In this document: positions 1 to 14,400 of the stretch, piece after piece
Numbering within the stretch: position 1 is the first letter of the stretch
Layout of the letters: every line of letters starts with the position of its first letter
NCBI GenBank assembly: GCA_023846275.1
Contig: CM043874.1
Span: 32,343,130-32,407,129 of the forward strand
Length of the DNA: 64,000 nucleotides
Reading direction: 5' to 3'
Source of the DNA: Vanilla planifolia
Lineage: Eukaryota > Streptophyta > Magnoliopsida > Asparagales > Orchidaceae
Notes under the pieces: generated by a model
Told to the model about the DNA's origin: nothing
The model's input: the letters and a program-made list of their open reading frames with translations, nothing else
Database searches by the model: none
Program-made: the position numbers and the translations under genes

Positions 1-988
1 ATTTTGGAATGTAACTTCCTCTTGTAAGCTATCTGATTTCTTCAAAGTTTTTATTTTCATTTTGTTATAACTACTTTATAAATCTAAATCTCTTATAGTT
101 TTCAATTTACATTTGATTTTGTTGCATTATATTTCCTAAATTAGTGTTATTTAAACTTTAATATTTATTTATTTAACTTTAAAATATAATTTATTATTAT
201 TTCAGTGTATTTAATTTTTAAATTTATAGTTATTTGAAATGGTATTTGTCAGTGATGAACATGAGTCATTGGACACGTCTCGATCAGCCCTGTTGAATTA
301 AAGATTATTATCTATATTTCTTTAATATTTTTTTAATGCTTTGACAAGGCTTATAATATATTTTTATTTGTGCCTAATTTGATTCTCAATGATGTTACAC
401 TCGATCTTCCTTTTATCTTGGAATGCAACTTTCTTATAAAATTTATCTCATTTCTTCAAATTATTCCCTTCAATTTAAATATATTACTATGAAACTATAA
501 GTCTTCTCTTGTGTGATATAACATCACTTTGGGTAAGTTATTTTAAATTGCTTCAATTTATCTCAATTTAATTGCAATACATTTTTTTATTTCATATTAA
601 AGAAATGCATTTTACTTGCATATTGCTTTCAAATAACATCTTTGAAAGGCAAAACAAATGTCTTTTATTTGCCTTTAGAAATTCTATCCAACAAAATATT
701 TTTTAAATTTTCACATATTTTATTTTTCAAGTTTTAGCATATTTTATTTTTTCAAGTTTTAGCATATTTTATAAGATATTATGATATGTACATGAATTGG
801 TGATCAAGGAGTTTGCACTTGATCTCCTTAATATAAAGGAATACAACTTTTCAAAACTAGTAACCTTATATCCTCAAAGTTTTCACTTTTATTTGATTAT
901 ATTACCATATAACTCTAAATCTTTTAATGTGTGACCTCTACTTCTAATCGATTTATTTATATTATCTTTCTTAATTCTATTAAATTTT

Positions 989-1013
989 TATATATATATA
1001 TATATATATATAT
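989..1013. repeat. (TA)n microsatellite inside a satellite monomer
   Basis: A 25-base alternating TA run, located where the reverse-oriented monomer has its TATATATTAAAGC box. Confidence 0.95.
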
Positions 1014-4000
1014 GGTATTTAAAGAATTGTGTGATATTATTTTAGGTTAGTTATTTTGGTAACTTATCATAATTCGAAATTTGGTTTGTCTCGTCTTGAC
1101 GAGCTCTAAGCAATGATATATTGATTTTTAAAATTTGGAATATTTTTTTTAGGAATTTTGAAATGCATTATGAGATATTTTCCTTCCAACTTTTTTTAAT
1201 GTTTAAAAAAGTTAATTTCGATCTCTTTTGTATCCAAAAATGAGCCTTTCTTGCACCATTTATTTCTTTTTTTTAAATTTTTTTCTTTGACTTAGTTTAT
1301 TATTATGTAATTCTAAATTTCTAATTACGTCACTTTTACATCACTTTTATTTGGTTACATTAGCAATACTTCAATTTGTGTCTTTTTTGTATTTAAAATA
1401 TATCTACTTAATATTAAAAAAATAGTTTATTGTTATTTATTTTTAATTACTTTGGTAATCAATTGTAATCCCTATCAAGCTTTCATTAAAATGAAACAAA
1501 CTTTATTTGTCTTATTTACACGTGTATTATTCAATGAAATATTTATTTTTATATTTTTAAATGATTTATTTTCTTGTGTTTTAAGAATGCATAATTAATC
1601 GTTTCTATTCTTACATGATTGGATGATCGAGGATGTTACAATCAATCACCTTAATATCTCACAAAGTTACTAACAATTTATTAACACTTGTTTTATTTAT
1701 CAAGGATGATATAAATTAGCTCCTTAGTATCTTAGAATATAAATATCCTATACGATTTATCTCATTTTTAAAATAATTTTTTTATTTTGTTTTATAACTA
1801 TCAAACTTCAATTCACTTCTCGTGTGACCTTATAATGCTTTTATTTTTTATATTATGTTTCTTCTATTTATCGTATTTAAGTTATGATCTTTATTTCTTT
1901 GTGTTAAAACAATACTTTATTGTTATTTATGTTTATCTAACTTAATAATTCATAGTAATTCTAAAAGAGGCCCCACACTAATAAAATAAATAACATCTTG
2001 ATGAGCTCTAAGAAATTAAATATCTATTTATTTTTCATATTTAAATATTTTATTTTCTATGATTTTAATGAGATTTACAACATATTTTGACTTATACCTT
2101 ACGTAGTAGACAAGGATTCTAATCTTGATCTTCTTAATACATTGAAATACAACCTTCATATATTATTTATCTCTATTTTTCAAATATTTTAATTTGTTTT
2201 GATTATGTTATTATGAAGCTGTAATTCTCTTCTCATGTGTACATTACTTACATTTGGTTTTATTATTTATCATTATTTATGCTTAGTTACATTGGTAATT
2301 AAAATTTAATTTTTACAAGAATAAATAAAGATGAAAAAAATGTCAATGGACTCATCTCCATGTGCATTATTCTTATATTTGCGTATGATTTACAAGGGAT
2401 TTTGTATTTGTACAAAATTTTACATTTGACAGTGTTATGCTTGGTCTTCTTAGTATTTTTTAATGTAATTTTTCCACATTAATCACATTTCTTCAAATTG
2501 TTTCTTTGATTTTTTTATAGTTCATTGCTTTAATTTAGCTTATTTCTACCTTAGTATATATTTCATTACTATTAAAATAACTTAATATTAAAATACTATA
2601 TTTTTATTATTTACCTATCTTAATTTAGTAATTTGTAGTTTTTGAAAACAAGGTCTGATAGAAATGAAACAAATATTGTTAAGTGGTCTTAATGAGATCT
2701 ATCCAATTAAATAATAATTTTACTAATTTTTAAATATTTTAATTTTGATGATTTTTGTGTAGTTTATGAGATATTTTTATTTGTATCATATTTGATGATT
2801 GAGAATGTTACACTAAATCCTCTTAATAACATAGAATGTAACTTCTTAGTACATTTTATGTAATTCTAATTCTGTGTGATTTTTACATTCTTTTGATTTG
2901 GTTGTATAACATTACATCAGGTTATATCTCTTCAGCTTTTTATTTATTTGTTTCATATAGAATTAGTATTTTATCATTATTAATACTTATTTTCCTTAAT
3001 AATTAGTAGTTATTGTAGAAGAGCATTGATCATGACCAAACAAATGTCATTAGGCACGTTTCAAATGTTTTTTTCTTTTTCTAGGATTTTTGCATGATTC
3101 AAGAAACATGAGGATTTGTACTTGATAATAACTATTTTACATTTAATCTTTTTAGTATCTTGTAATTGAACTTTTCCACATAATTTATCATATTATTAAA
3201 ATTAATTTTCTCTTATTTAGTTATGTTATATTACTTCAATTTGTCTCATTTCTACTTTGACATATATTTACATAATATTAAAGAAATAAGTTATTATTAT
3301 TAATTCTTACTTAATTTTTTTGATTCGTATTATTTCTAAATGATATTCAATGAAGAAAAGCATGTCATTGGACTTATCTCAATGAGCTCTGGCAAGTTGC
3401 ATTTTCTTTTTTATAGTTTTGTATATATTATTTTCTATGGTTTTGGGACTGTTAAATGGAGATTCAGATTCATATCATATTTGGCAATTGAGAATGTTAT
3501 AAATGATTGCCTCAATATCTTGAAGACAAACTTTCCCACACTTTTTATCATATATTTTTAATTATTTTTCTTATATTTAGTTATATTTCTTAAAAAACTA
3601 TAATTCTCCACTTATGTGACCTTCACACATGTAAATTTGGTTGTGATCTATTACTTCAACTCATCTTTTTTTAGCTTTAACATATATTTAATTAATCTTT
3701 AAAAATAATATATTACTATTTATTCTTATTTTTAATGATAATTTGTAATAATTCTAAACAAAGTTCTACGGAGAACAGACAAACATCGTTAGATAACTTT
3801 GACAAGCTCTATTAATTAGAAATATTTTTCCATTCTTTAAATGTTTTATTTTCTAGTGTTTTAGCTTACTTTTCGAGATATTTTAATTTGTATCTAATTT
3901 GATGATTGAGAATGCTACACTATATTTATTTAAAAACTTGCAATGCAATGTTTTTGTATAATTAATCTCATTTCTTCAAAGTTTTTCTTCAATTTCAACT

Positions 4001-4086
4001 TATTACATCAAAACTATAATTCTCTTATGATGTGAGCTTTACATCACTTTGATTTCATTATATTTAATTGCATCAAGTTATCTCAT

Positions 4087-4104
4087 TTTAGCTTTGATAT
4101 ATAT
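4087..4104. repeat. (AT)n microsatellite inside a satellite monomer
   Basis: An 18-base alternating AT run at the same monomer phase (reverse-oriented TATATATTAAAGC box). Confidence 0.9.
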
Positions 4105-7100
4105 ATATATATATTTACTTAATATTAGAAAAAATATTATTTTTTTACTTATTTACTTTTGGTAAATAGTAGTAATTCTAAACAAGGTTTCATGGAGAAA
4201 AATTAATTGTCAGACTTATCTCAATGAGTCCTATTAACTAAATATTGATTTTTATCTTTTTTAATTTTTTTATAATGTTTTCATGAATGAGAATGCTGTA
4301 CCACTTCTCTTTTGTAACTTGGAAGGCAACATTCTTATACAATTTATCTTATTATTTCAAAATTTCAACTTTAATTCATTTATATTAATATGTAACTCTA
4401 AATCTCCTTTGATGTGATCTTTACATCAACTTAATTCTTTTAGATTACATTACCTCAATTTTTGTAATTTTAGCTTTTATATATTTACTTAATATTGAGA
4501 TAATAATAAATTATTATTTATGCAGTTTTACATTACTATATTGCAACAATTCAAGACAAGGTCTGATCGAGATAAAAACGTTGGACTTTTATTAATGACC
4601 TTTATCGAACAAATATTAAATTTTATATTTTTTGATATTTTATTTTCTATGATTTTTTGCATTGTTTACTAGATATTTGTAATCATACCCAATTTCATGA
4701 TCAAGGAGGTCACACATGAACTTTTTAGTATCCTAGATTTCTAATTTCTTATACATTTTGTAACATTTCTTTAAATTTTTTTCATTGACGTGGTTATATT
4801 ACTATCAAATTCAAAATCTTTACTCATGTGATGTTTACATCACTTTGATTTTGTTACATTACAATTCTTCAATTTCTCTTATTTTACCTTTAGTGTTTAA
4901 TATTAAAATAATAATTTATTATTATTTATGTTTAATTAATTTTTTAATTGACAATAATTCAAATTATAGTAAAAATATAATCTTTTGAATTATCTTAGAG
5001 ATCTATATTTTTAAATAATTAATTTTTTATATTTTTAAATATTTTGTTTCCTAGAATTTTTTTACACTTTATACGATAACTTGTTTCGCACAAAATTTTA
5101 TGATCAACTATATTACACACAATCTTCTTAATATATTAGAATACAACTTTCTAGTATAATTTAACATATTTCTTCAAATATTTTATCTTGATTTGGTTAT
5201 ATTATTTGAAAACTCTACCTCTTGTGGACTATTATAGTGCTTTGAATTTATTATATTACATTACTTACATTTGTGTAGTTTAATTTTTAATATATATTTA
5301 ATTTTTATTAAAATAATTATTTATTATTATTTATGCTTGTTAAATTTGGCAATTCATGATAATTCTAAATGAAGCCCTTACAAGACAAAACAAATATCAT
5401 TAAACTTATCGCTATGGCCTTTAAATAATTAGATATTAAATTTTTATATATTTTTTAAAAATTTTATCTTCTAGAATTTTGGCATAATTTATAAGACATT
5501 TTGAGTAGTATATGCTCTCATGATGGAGAATGCCTCACTCTATCATCTTAGTACCTCGGAGTGTAACTTTATATGACTTATCTCATTTCTTCAAAATTTT
5601 AGTTGTGCCTTAAATATATTGTGTTGAAACTCTAATTTTTCTTTTATGTGAACTTCACATCACATGTATTTCATTACATAGTATAGCTTCAGTTTATCTT
5701 ATTCATAATTTAATAAATATTTTTTTATTTTTTTAAAAATAACTTATTATTATTTATTTAAATTTACTTTATTAATTGATAGTTATTCTAAATGGTGTCT
5801 TATACATTCAAAACAAACATGGTTGGATACATCTTGATGAGTTCTATTTGATAAAGTAATCATTTTTGTATCCTAAAATGTTTTTTTGGCTTTCTACACA
5901 ATTTATGATACATTTTGATTTATACCACATTTGATGGTTGAAGACATCATACTTGATCTCTTTTTGCATCTTGGAATGCAACTTTCTTATACATTTAATC
6001 AAATTTCTCCAAAATATTCACTTTCATTTGGTTATGTCACAGTAATTCAATTTACTTTATCTCAATATTAATATATGTTTACTTAACATCAAAAAATATT
6101 TTTTTAATGATTTTTGCTTTCTTACGTGTGTAATTCATAGTAAGTCCAAATGAGATGTGATGGGGCTGAAGTAAACGACATTGGACTCTACTCGACGAGC
6201 TTTATCTCATTATATATTTATTTTTATATTTTTAAAAATTAATTTTCTATATTTTTAGCTCACTTTATGAGACATTATGATTGATATCTTATATTATGTT
6301 TGATAATATTGCGCTCACTCTCCTTAATATCTTGGAATAAGACTTTTTCATAATTTATTTAATTTCTTTTGTTTTAGTTGGATATACTACAACAAAATTT
6401 AATTCCCTTATTATATGACATTTATATTGCTTTGATTTAGGCATATTACATTGCTTCAATATTTCAAATTTATTTACATTTTTTACTTTCAGTTTTTATG
6501 ACTATGTTACTTTAAATCATCTTTCAAATGAGCTTGACCTATTATAGCTTTCATTATATTATAATTCTTTAATATACCTCATTTCATCTTTAAAGTATGT
6601 TTACTTCTAATTAAAATTATGCTTTTGTATTTAAGCTTATTTTAGTTGATAATTCTTACTAATTTCTAACCAAGTCCAACGTATATGAATCAAATGTCAT
6701 TGGACTCGAGTTGATGAGGTCTATCTAATAAAATATTTATTTTGAAATTTTTTATTTTGTTTAGTTTTGTATGATTTATCAAATATTTCATTTAATATTT
6801 GATTTTGAAATGCAACTTTCATGTACACTTAATCTCATTTTTTCAAAATTTTCACTTGAAGATTTGGTTATATTATAGTGAAGCTATTATCCTCCTCTCA
6901 TGTGACCATTAAATCACTTTTATTTGATTATATTATATTACATCAATTTATCTCATAGAATCTTAATATATTTCATTAATATAAAAATAATAATTTATTG
7001 TTTTTTACACTTTTTTGTATTGGTAATTCATAGTCACCCCAAAAAGGATCAAATTAAGACAAAACAATTATTATTAAACGCATCTTAGTGAGCTTTATCT

Positions 7101-8226
7101 AATTAAATATTTATTTTATAACTTTAAATATTTTATTAATGATGTTTGTTTTAAGTTTTGATGTACTTTGATTTGTATCACATTTGATGATCGAATAGGT
7201 TACACTCTACTATCTTTATATCTTGGAAATAAATATTCTAATACAATTTAACTAATTTCTTCAAATATTTCACTTTTATTTCGATTTATTAAAATGAAAC
7301 GATATTCTCATTTCATGTGACCTTTGCATCACTTTGATTTGATTACATTATATTAAATTATCTTAATTTAAGTCATTTCTTCTTTAATATATATTTATTT
7401 AATATTAAAATAATTATTTATTATTTCTTTTGTTTAATTTTTTTGTAATTAATAGTAATTCCATTCAAATACTAATGGAGATGTACAAGCATCATTGGAC
7501 TTATGTCAGGAGATCTATCTAATTGAATATTCATTTTTAGAATTTCTTAATTGTTTTATATTCTTGTATTCTAGTGCACTATTTTGGATAGTTCCATTCA
7601 CCCTAAATTTGACAATTACGGATTTTACACTTGATCTGAATAATATCATGGAAAGCAACTTTTCCACAAAATTTATTTCTATTTATAAATTTTTTTCTTT
7701 TATTTAGTTATATTTATATGTAACTCTAAATCTATTATCCTATTAGCTTGACATTATTTTAATTTTGTTCTATTATAATGGCTAAAGTTGCAATATTCAG
7801 CTCTAATATACATATTTACCTCATATCAAAACAATAATTTGTCATTTTTTAATTCTTATTTACTATGTTGATTAGAAATAATTCTAAATGAGGCTCTATT
7901 GAGATGGAAAAAATATTGTTAGACTAGTATTAGTGAGATAAATCAAATTAAATATTAATTAACATATTTTTAAATATTATTTTTTCATGATTTTGGCATG
8001 CTTCTTATGTCATTAGTTATTCATACTAGATTTGTTGATCAAGGATATTATAGTTGATGACCTTAGTACATAGGAATGTAACTTTCTTATATAATTTATC
8101 TCACTCCTAAGTTTTCAATTTGATTTGAATGTATATTATAAAACTAAAACTCTACTCTCATTTGGCCATTACATCATTTTCATTTGGTTATGTTGCATTA
8201 CTTTACTTTATCTCATTTAAACTTTA

Positions 8227-8242
8227 ATATATATATATATAT
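8227..8242. repeat. (AT)n microsatellite inside a satellite monomer
   Basis: A 16-base AT run, again in the TATATATTAAAGC box of a reverse-oriented monomer. Confidence 0.9.
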
Positions 8243-8359
8243 GCACTTAATTTCATAAAAATAATTTATCATAATTTATGCTTTTAAAATTTGGAAATTC
8301 ATTACAATTTTTAAAGAGGTATGATGTACATGAATCAAAGGTTATTGGACTCACTTAAA

Positions 8360-8405
8360 TGAGATTGGTATTTAATAGAATAAATGTCCTTAGAATTAGT
8401 CCAAC
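8360..8405. other. Orientation switch (inverted junction) in the satellite array
   Basis: Left of this point the anchor reads in reverse (TTATTGGACTCACTTAAATG at about 8342). Immediately to the right it reads forward (TTAGTCCAACAATAATTG at about 8396). The shared sequence between the two orientations is the TATTTAAT box at about 8370, itself nearly palindromic, so the arms meet head to head at the same monomer phase. The base skew of the + strand changes from T-rich to A-rich here. The two flanking copies are clearly diverged, so this is an old junction rather than a recent hairpin. Confidence 0.8.
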
Positions 8406-11400
8406 AATAATTGTTCCATTTTTATCAATCCTTATTTATAATAATTTTAATTACTTGAGTAAATATGTATAAATAACTAAATATTTTAACTTTAATATTT
8501 AGTAATCATATTTAAAAGCTAAAAAAAGATAAATGTAAGCATGTAATATAAGAAAATCAAAATGATGTAATGGTCACATGATTGGAGAATTAGAGTTACA
8601 TATAATATAAATAAATCGAAGCTATAATTTTGAAGAAATTAGATAATTTGTATGATAATGTTCTATTATATGAAACTAAGGAGATAATGTGTAACAACCT
8701 TACCATCAAATTAGGTTTCAATCAAAATATATAATTAAGAGTTTACAAATATTAAAAAAATATTTAATTTGATATATATCTTGAAGACTAGACTAAAGAC
8801 ATTTATATCATCCTGGTCATACCTTATTTTGGATTACTATAAATTATAAAATTAAGCTAGTAGAAATAATAATAACATTTTATATAATATTATGTAACTA
8901 TTTATTATAGCTTAAATTAAATAGATTGAAATAATGTATAAAAAAATCATAGCGATGTAATGGTCACATGAAAGTAAATTTAGTGTTACATGGTCAAATA
9001 AACAAATAAAAGTGAAACAGTCTAAGATATGAGATAAATTGGACATGATAGTTGTATCGCAAGATACGAAGGAGATGGTGTGTGACATCTTTGATCGTCA
9101 AATCAAGTATGAATCTAAATGTCCCATAAAAGCTACAAAATTCTATGAAAATAAAGTATTTAAAAATATTAAAATAAATATTTAATTTAGTATAACATGT
9201 CAAGATGAGTCAAAAAAAATTTTTTGGTCTTAATCACTCCTTTTTTCAAATTATTGTATATTAAAAAGATAATATGCATAAACAATAAAAAAATTATTAC
9301 TTTAATTTTAAGTAAAAATATATTAAAGATAAAATAAGATAAATTAAAGAAACCTAATAAAACAAAATCAAAGAAAGGAAAGGGTCACACAAGAGAAAAA
9401 TTAGAGTTCCATAATCATATAACGAAAAGAATAAAAAAGTTTCAGAAAAGAAATAAATTATTTGCATTAGTTACTTTTGTATATATTAAAGAGATGGAGT
9501 ATAATATCCTCAATCTTCAGAGTGGGTACTAATCTAAATATCTCATAAAAAACAAAATTATTAGAAAAAATATAAAGTAAATATTTAGTTCATATAGTAG
9601 AATAAGAAATGCCCAATGATTATTATTTTTCATTGACTTGAATTACCATGAGTTACAACCATAAATAAGCATAAATAATAATAAATTATTATTTTAATAT
9701 AAGTAAATATGTATTAAAGTTGAAATGAGATATATAGTAATGTCATATAAAAAACATCAAAGCAATGTAAACATAACACAAGATGAGATTTAAATCCACT
9801 AATTTATATAAGAAAATCAATAAAAAAATTTCAAAAAAGTAGATAATTTGTAGAAGAACGGTTCATTACAAGAAATTAAAGAGATGAGAGCAATATTCTC
9901 AATCATCTAAAAAGTTAAAAAATATAAAAGCCTAATAAAACACGGAAAAAAATAAAAAATAAAAAACTTTAACTTATTAAAATGAATATTTAATTAAATA
10001 GAACTTATTAACACAAGTCCAATAAATTTTGATTCTTGTAGATTAAAGCATCAATAGAATTACTACGAATTACCAAACATAAAAGTAATAATATAATAAA
10101 TTATTATTTTAGTATTAAGTAGAAATATACTAAAGCTAAAATAAGATAAATTAAAAAAATATGATTATCAAAAAAAAAGTGATGTAAAGATAAGACAAGA
10201 TAAGATTTAGAGTTACATAGTAATATGTCTATTTCAAAACAAAATATTTTAAGAAATAAAATAAATTTTACTTTATAAGTTATATTTCAAGAAACTATAA
10301 AGATTGAGCAACATACACTCAATTGTCAAAATCAAGTATGAATAAAAATGCCTCATAATGCCTACTAAAATGTAAGAAAAGAAGATATTTTAAAATATGA
10401 AATAAAAAAATTAGACTTTATTTTTCTCATTTTGACCATTCTAGGTACATTTTCTTCATTTGTATTAGACATTGTTAAAAATTACTTAGTATTTCCAAAA
10501 AATATAAAAATATAATATAAAACTAATTTATTTTGTTCAGCTAAGTTAAATCAAAGAAATATAAATTGTCCAAATAAAAGTGCTGTAAATGTCACTTGAG
10601 AGGAGCTTTACAATTGAATAATAATATAACCAAAACAAATCAAAATATTTTATGAAATAAGATAAATTTCACTTGAAAGTTATATCTCAATACACTGAAT
10701 GGTTGAGTGTTACATCCTTGATTATCGCATCATTTTTAGATTAAAATATTTCACAAAGAATGCCAAAATCCTAATATGTTTTTAAAAAAATAATAAGAAG
10801 AATATTTAATTGGATAGAACTCATAGAGACATGTCCAATGACATTTGTTGTCTTAATCATAACTCAGTTGGAATTTTAAGAATTACCATATATAAAATAA
10901 AAAATAATGAGTTATTATTTCATTAAAAAGTGAAAATATGTTAGAGATAAAGGTAGAAAAATTTCAAAGAAAAAATGTTGAAAAAAGGAGATAAATTATT
11001 AGAGGAGGTTTCATTTAATGACATTAAGAAGATCTAGTGTAACATTATTGACCACTAAATCTGATATAAGTGGAACTACCATATAATGTGTGGAAAAACC
11101 CTACAAATAAAAATTTTAAATATACAAAAATCAAGATGTATTTTTTTTGAGCTTCTTAAGATGAGTTTAATAAATTTTGTTTTCATCTTGATCAATCTTT
11201 GTTTGGAATTATTATGAATTACTAAAGTAAATAAGCCAAAATAAGAATAAATATAACATAATGAGAATAATGGAAGCCATGTAGTATAACAAAATCGAAG
11301 TTATGTAGGCATCACATGAGACAAAAATTTTAGTTGAAGAGAGACAAATAAAATAGGAATAAAAACTGAAGTTCAAAAGAGATAAATAAAATTAATGTAA

Positions 11401-14400
11401 TATAACATATTCAAGGCAATATAGAGCTCACAATAATGGAGGTTTTGATCTATCAAGTAATATTACTAAATCAAAATAATCAATTTCAAGAAATCATGTA
11501 AAGATTTTGGCAAAGATGAATTCCATGTAACTAATGTGATCGAGCCTAAACTCCATGTTCATCAATCATGAAAATTTCAAAATGTACATAAAATATGCCA
11601 AAATCATAAAATAGTAAATATTTAAAAATATAAAATGTATACTTAACTGCATAAAGTTTATCCATGAACATCCAATGATGTTTATTTTATCTAGATTGAA
11701 CCTCATTTAGAATTACTTTGAATTACTAAAGTAAAACACCTAAATAAAAAAAAATTTATTTCTATATTATGTAGATATATATGTTAAAGCTATAACAATA
11801 AAAATTAAAAAATACAATATAACAAAATCAAAGTGATGTAAAGGTCACAAGGGAGGAGAATTAGAGTATTAGAATTAGATTTGATGAAATAAGATGAATT
11901 ATAAACGAAAGCTCATTCTGAGATACATAGGAGAAAATAATATTTAAAGCCATAAAAAAATATCTTATAATGCTCTCTAAAACCATAGAAAATAAAAAAG
12001 TTAAATTTATAAAAATAATATTTAATTAGAAAGAGCTTACTGATACTATTCCAATGATGCTTGTTTCATCTAGTTCCAACCACCATTTGAATAACTACAT
12101 ATTTCAAAATTAAAAAAATAATAATAGAAAGCTATAAATTTAATATTTATTAAATATATTAAAAATAAAACGTGATTAATTCAAGAAATGTAATGTACCT
12201 TAATCAAAGTAATGAAATGATCATTGATTAGAGATTTAGAGCTACATAATAATATAAACAAAAAAAAATAAAAACTTTTAAAATATGAGATAAGTTGCAT
12301 GGGATAGTTACACTCCACGATGCTAAGGAGATCATGTGTAACATCCTTGATTATCGAATGAGATATTAATTAAAATTTCTTGCTAAGCTTGACAAAACCA
12401 TAAAAAATAAAATAATTAAAAAAATAAAAAATAAATATTGATTTTCGTAGTGTTCATCAGGATTAGTCTAATGACATGCTTTACTCTGATCAGACCATGT
12501 TTGAAATTACTTTAAATTGCAGTAGTAAATATATAGAAATAATAACAAATCTTTATTTCAAAATTGAGCAAACATTTATCAAAAATAAAATAAGGTAAAG
12601 AAAAGAATTGTAATATAAATTAATCTAAGTTACAAAAAGCACACCTGAAGGAAGGTGTATAGTTACATAGTAATATATATCTATATCAAAATGAAACATT
12701 TGAAGAATTAAGATAAATTGTAGGGGACTATTGCATTACAAATTGCTAAGAAAAAAGAGAGTCATATCTTCAATCATTAAATTAGCTATAAAATTAAATG
12801 TGTTATCATGCATGCAAAAGTCTTATAAAATAAAATATTTAAAAATAAGAAAATGAATTTTTATTTTGATAAACCTCATTAAGATGAGTCTAAAGACATT
12901 TCTTTAATATAAAAGAAACCATGTTTGGAATTATTATGAATTGATAAAATAAAAAATAAATAATAATAAATTTTGATTTTAATAATAAATATATAATAGT
13001 GTTGAACTGAGAAAAATTTAAACTATTTAATGTGACCAAATCAAAATGTTGTAAAGCTCACATGTGAGACGAATTAAAGTTATATAGTAATATAGGCAAA
13101 TCAAAGCTAACTACCTTAAAAAATGAGAAAATTTATTTTGTAAAATTACATTACAAGATTCTAGTGAGATTAGTTGCAACATTAGTAACTATCAAGTTAA
13201 GTAAAAATTGAAATCTCTTCTAATAAAACCTATAACAATTAAAAATAAAATATTTAAAAATATAAAATTCAATATTAAATTTGACAACACTACTTGAGAT
13301 GAGCCAAATGACAGTTTCTTTACCTTGATATAACCTCATTTAGAAAATATGTAAATTTCCAAATTAACGAATCTTAAATAATAATAAATTATTTTTTCAA
13401 TATTAAATAATATATATTAAAGCTAAAATGATTTAAATTACAAAATATAATATAATAAAATCAAAGTAATGTAAAAGATACACTTGGTAGGAAATATGAT
13501 AAATTAAGTGTAAAAGTTGCATTTTAGGACACTATGGGAATAGAGCACAACACGTTCAAACCTTAATTTGGTACGACTAAAGATATCTCATAAAAAATTA
13601 CAAAATCTTTGAAAATAAAAATTTGAGAAATATAAAAATAAACATTTAATTTGATAGAGCTAGTCGAGATGATTTAATAAAATATTTTTCTTATCTATCA
13701 TATCATATTTAGAATTAGTGCAAATTACAAAATTAAAGAAGATAAAATATTAATAAATTATTATTTGAATACTAAATAAACATATAATGAACACAAAATA
13801 AGAGGAAATTGAAGTAACATAATATAACCGATCAAAACATTATAAAGATCATACAGAAAAAGAATTAAAGTTTATAGTAAAATAACAAAAAATAAACAAA
13901 ATATTTGTAGAAATTAGATAAATTTTATAAGAAAGTTTCATTGCAGCATACTAAGCATATTAAGTATAACATACTTGATAGACAAATAAGGTTTGAATAA
14001 AAATATTTCATAAAGTTTGGCAAACTCTTATAAACAAAAAAGGTTAATTTAAAAAAATAACTCTTAATTAGAGAGAGCTCTTCGAGATAAGTAAACAATG
14101 TTGGTTTCATCTTGACTAGTTCTTTCTTGAAATTACTATAAATAACATTAATAAATAGGCATATGCAATAACAAATTATTATTTTAATATTAAGTAGATA
14201 TATATTAAGGTAAAAATGAGATAAAAAATTTAATCAATGTTTTGGAACAAAATCAATGAAATGTTAATCTCATAGGACATAACATTTATAGTTATATAGT
14301 TAAACAAACAAATCAAAATTAAACTTTGTTGAAAAGAGATAAATTTTGTGACAAAGTTACATTCCATAGTACAAAGGGATCGAGTATAACTTTGTCATTA

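Larger units (their letters stand above)
1..8375 (-). repeat. ~404 bp AT-rich satellite array, left arm (reverse orientation)
   Basis: About 20 monomers of a degenerate tandem repeat, read on the minus strand. A recurring anchor (GTCATTGGACTCATCTCAAT and variants) falls near 272, 655, 1093, 1507, 1990, 2345, 2685, 3050, 3366, 3789, 4210, 4587, 4990, 5400, 5830, 6181, 6700, 7078, 7491, 7917 and 8345, a mean spacing of about 404 bp. Between anchors the order of sub-motifs is constant: an AT dyad, a TATATATTAAAGC box, an ATATAACCAAATCAAAG box, a GTCACATGAGAGG box, a GAGTTACATAGTAATA box, a TTGCATTCCAAGATAC box, then GAGTGTAACATCC (all given in monomer orientation). Spacing varies from 316 to 519 bp through indels. 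There are no sustained ORFs. The short open frames here are chance. I do not recognise the family. Confidence 0.88.

Noticed and set aside
3340..3561. 73-codon frame in the left satellite arm, and similar short frames elsewhere in the array
   Set aside because: Each lies within one monomer and is not kept open in neighbouring monomers, so there is no selection for coding.
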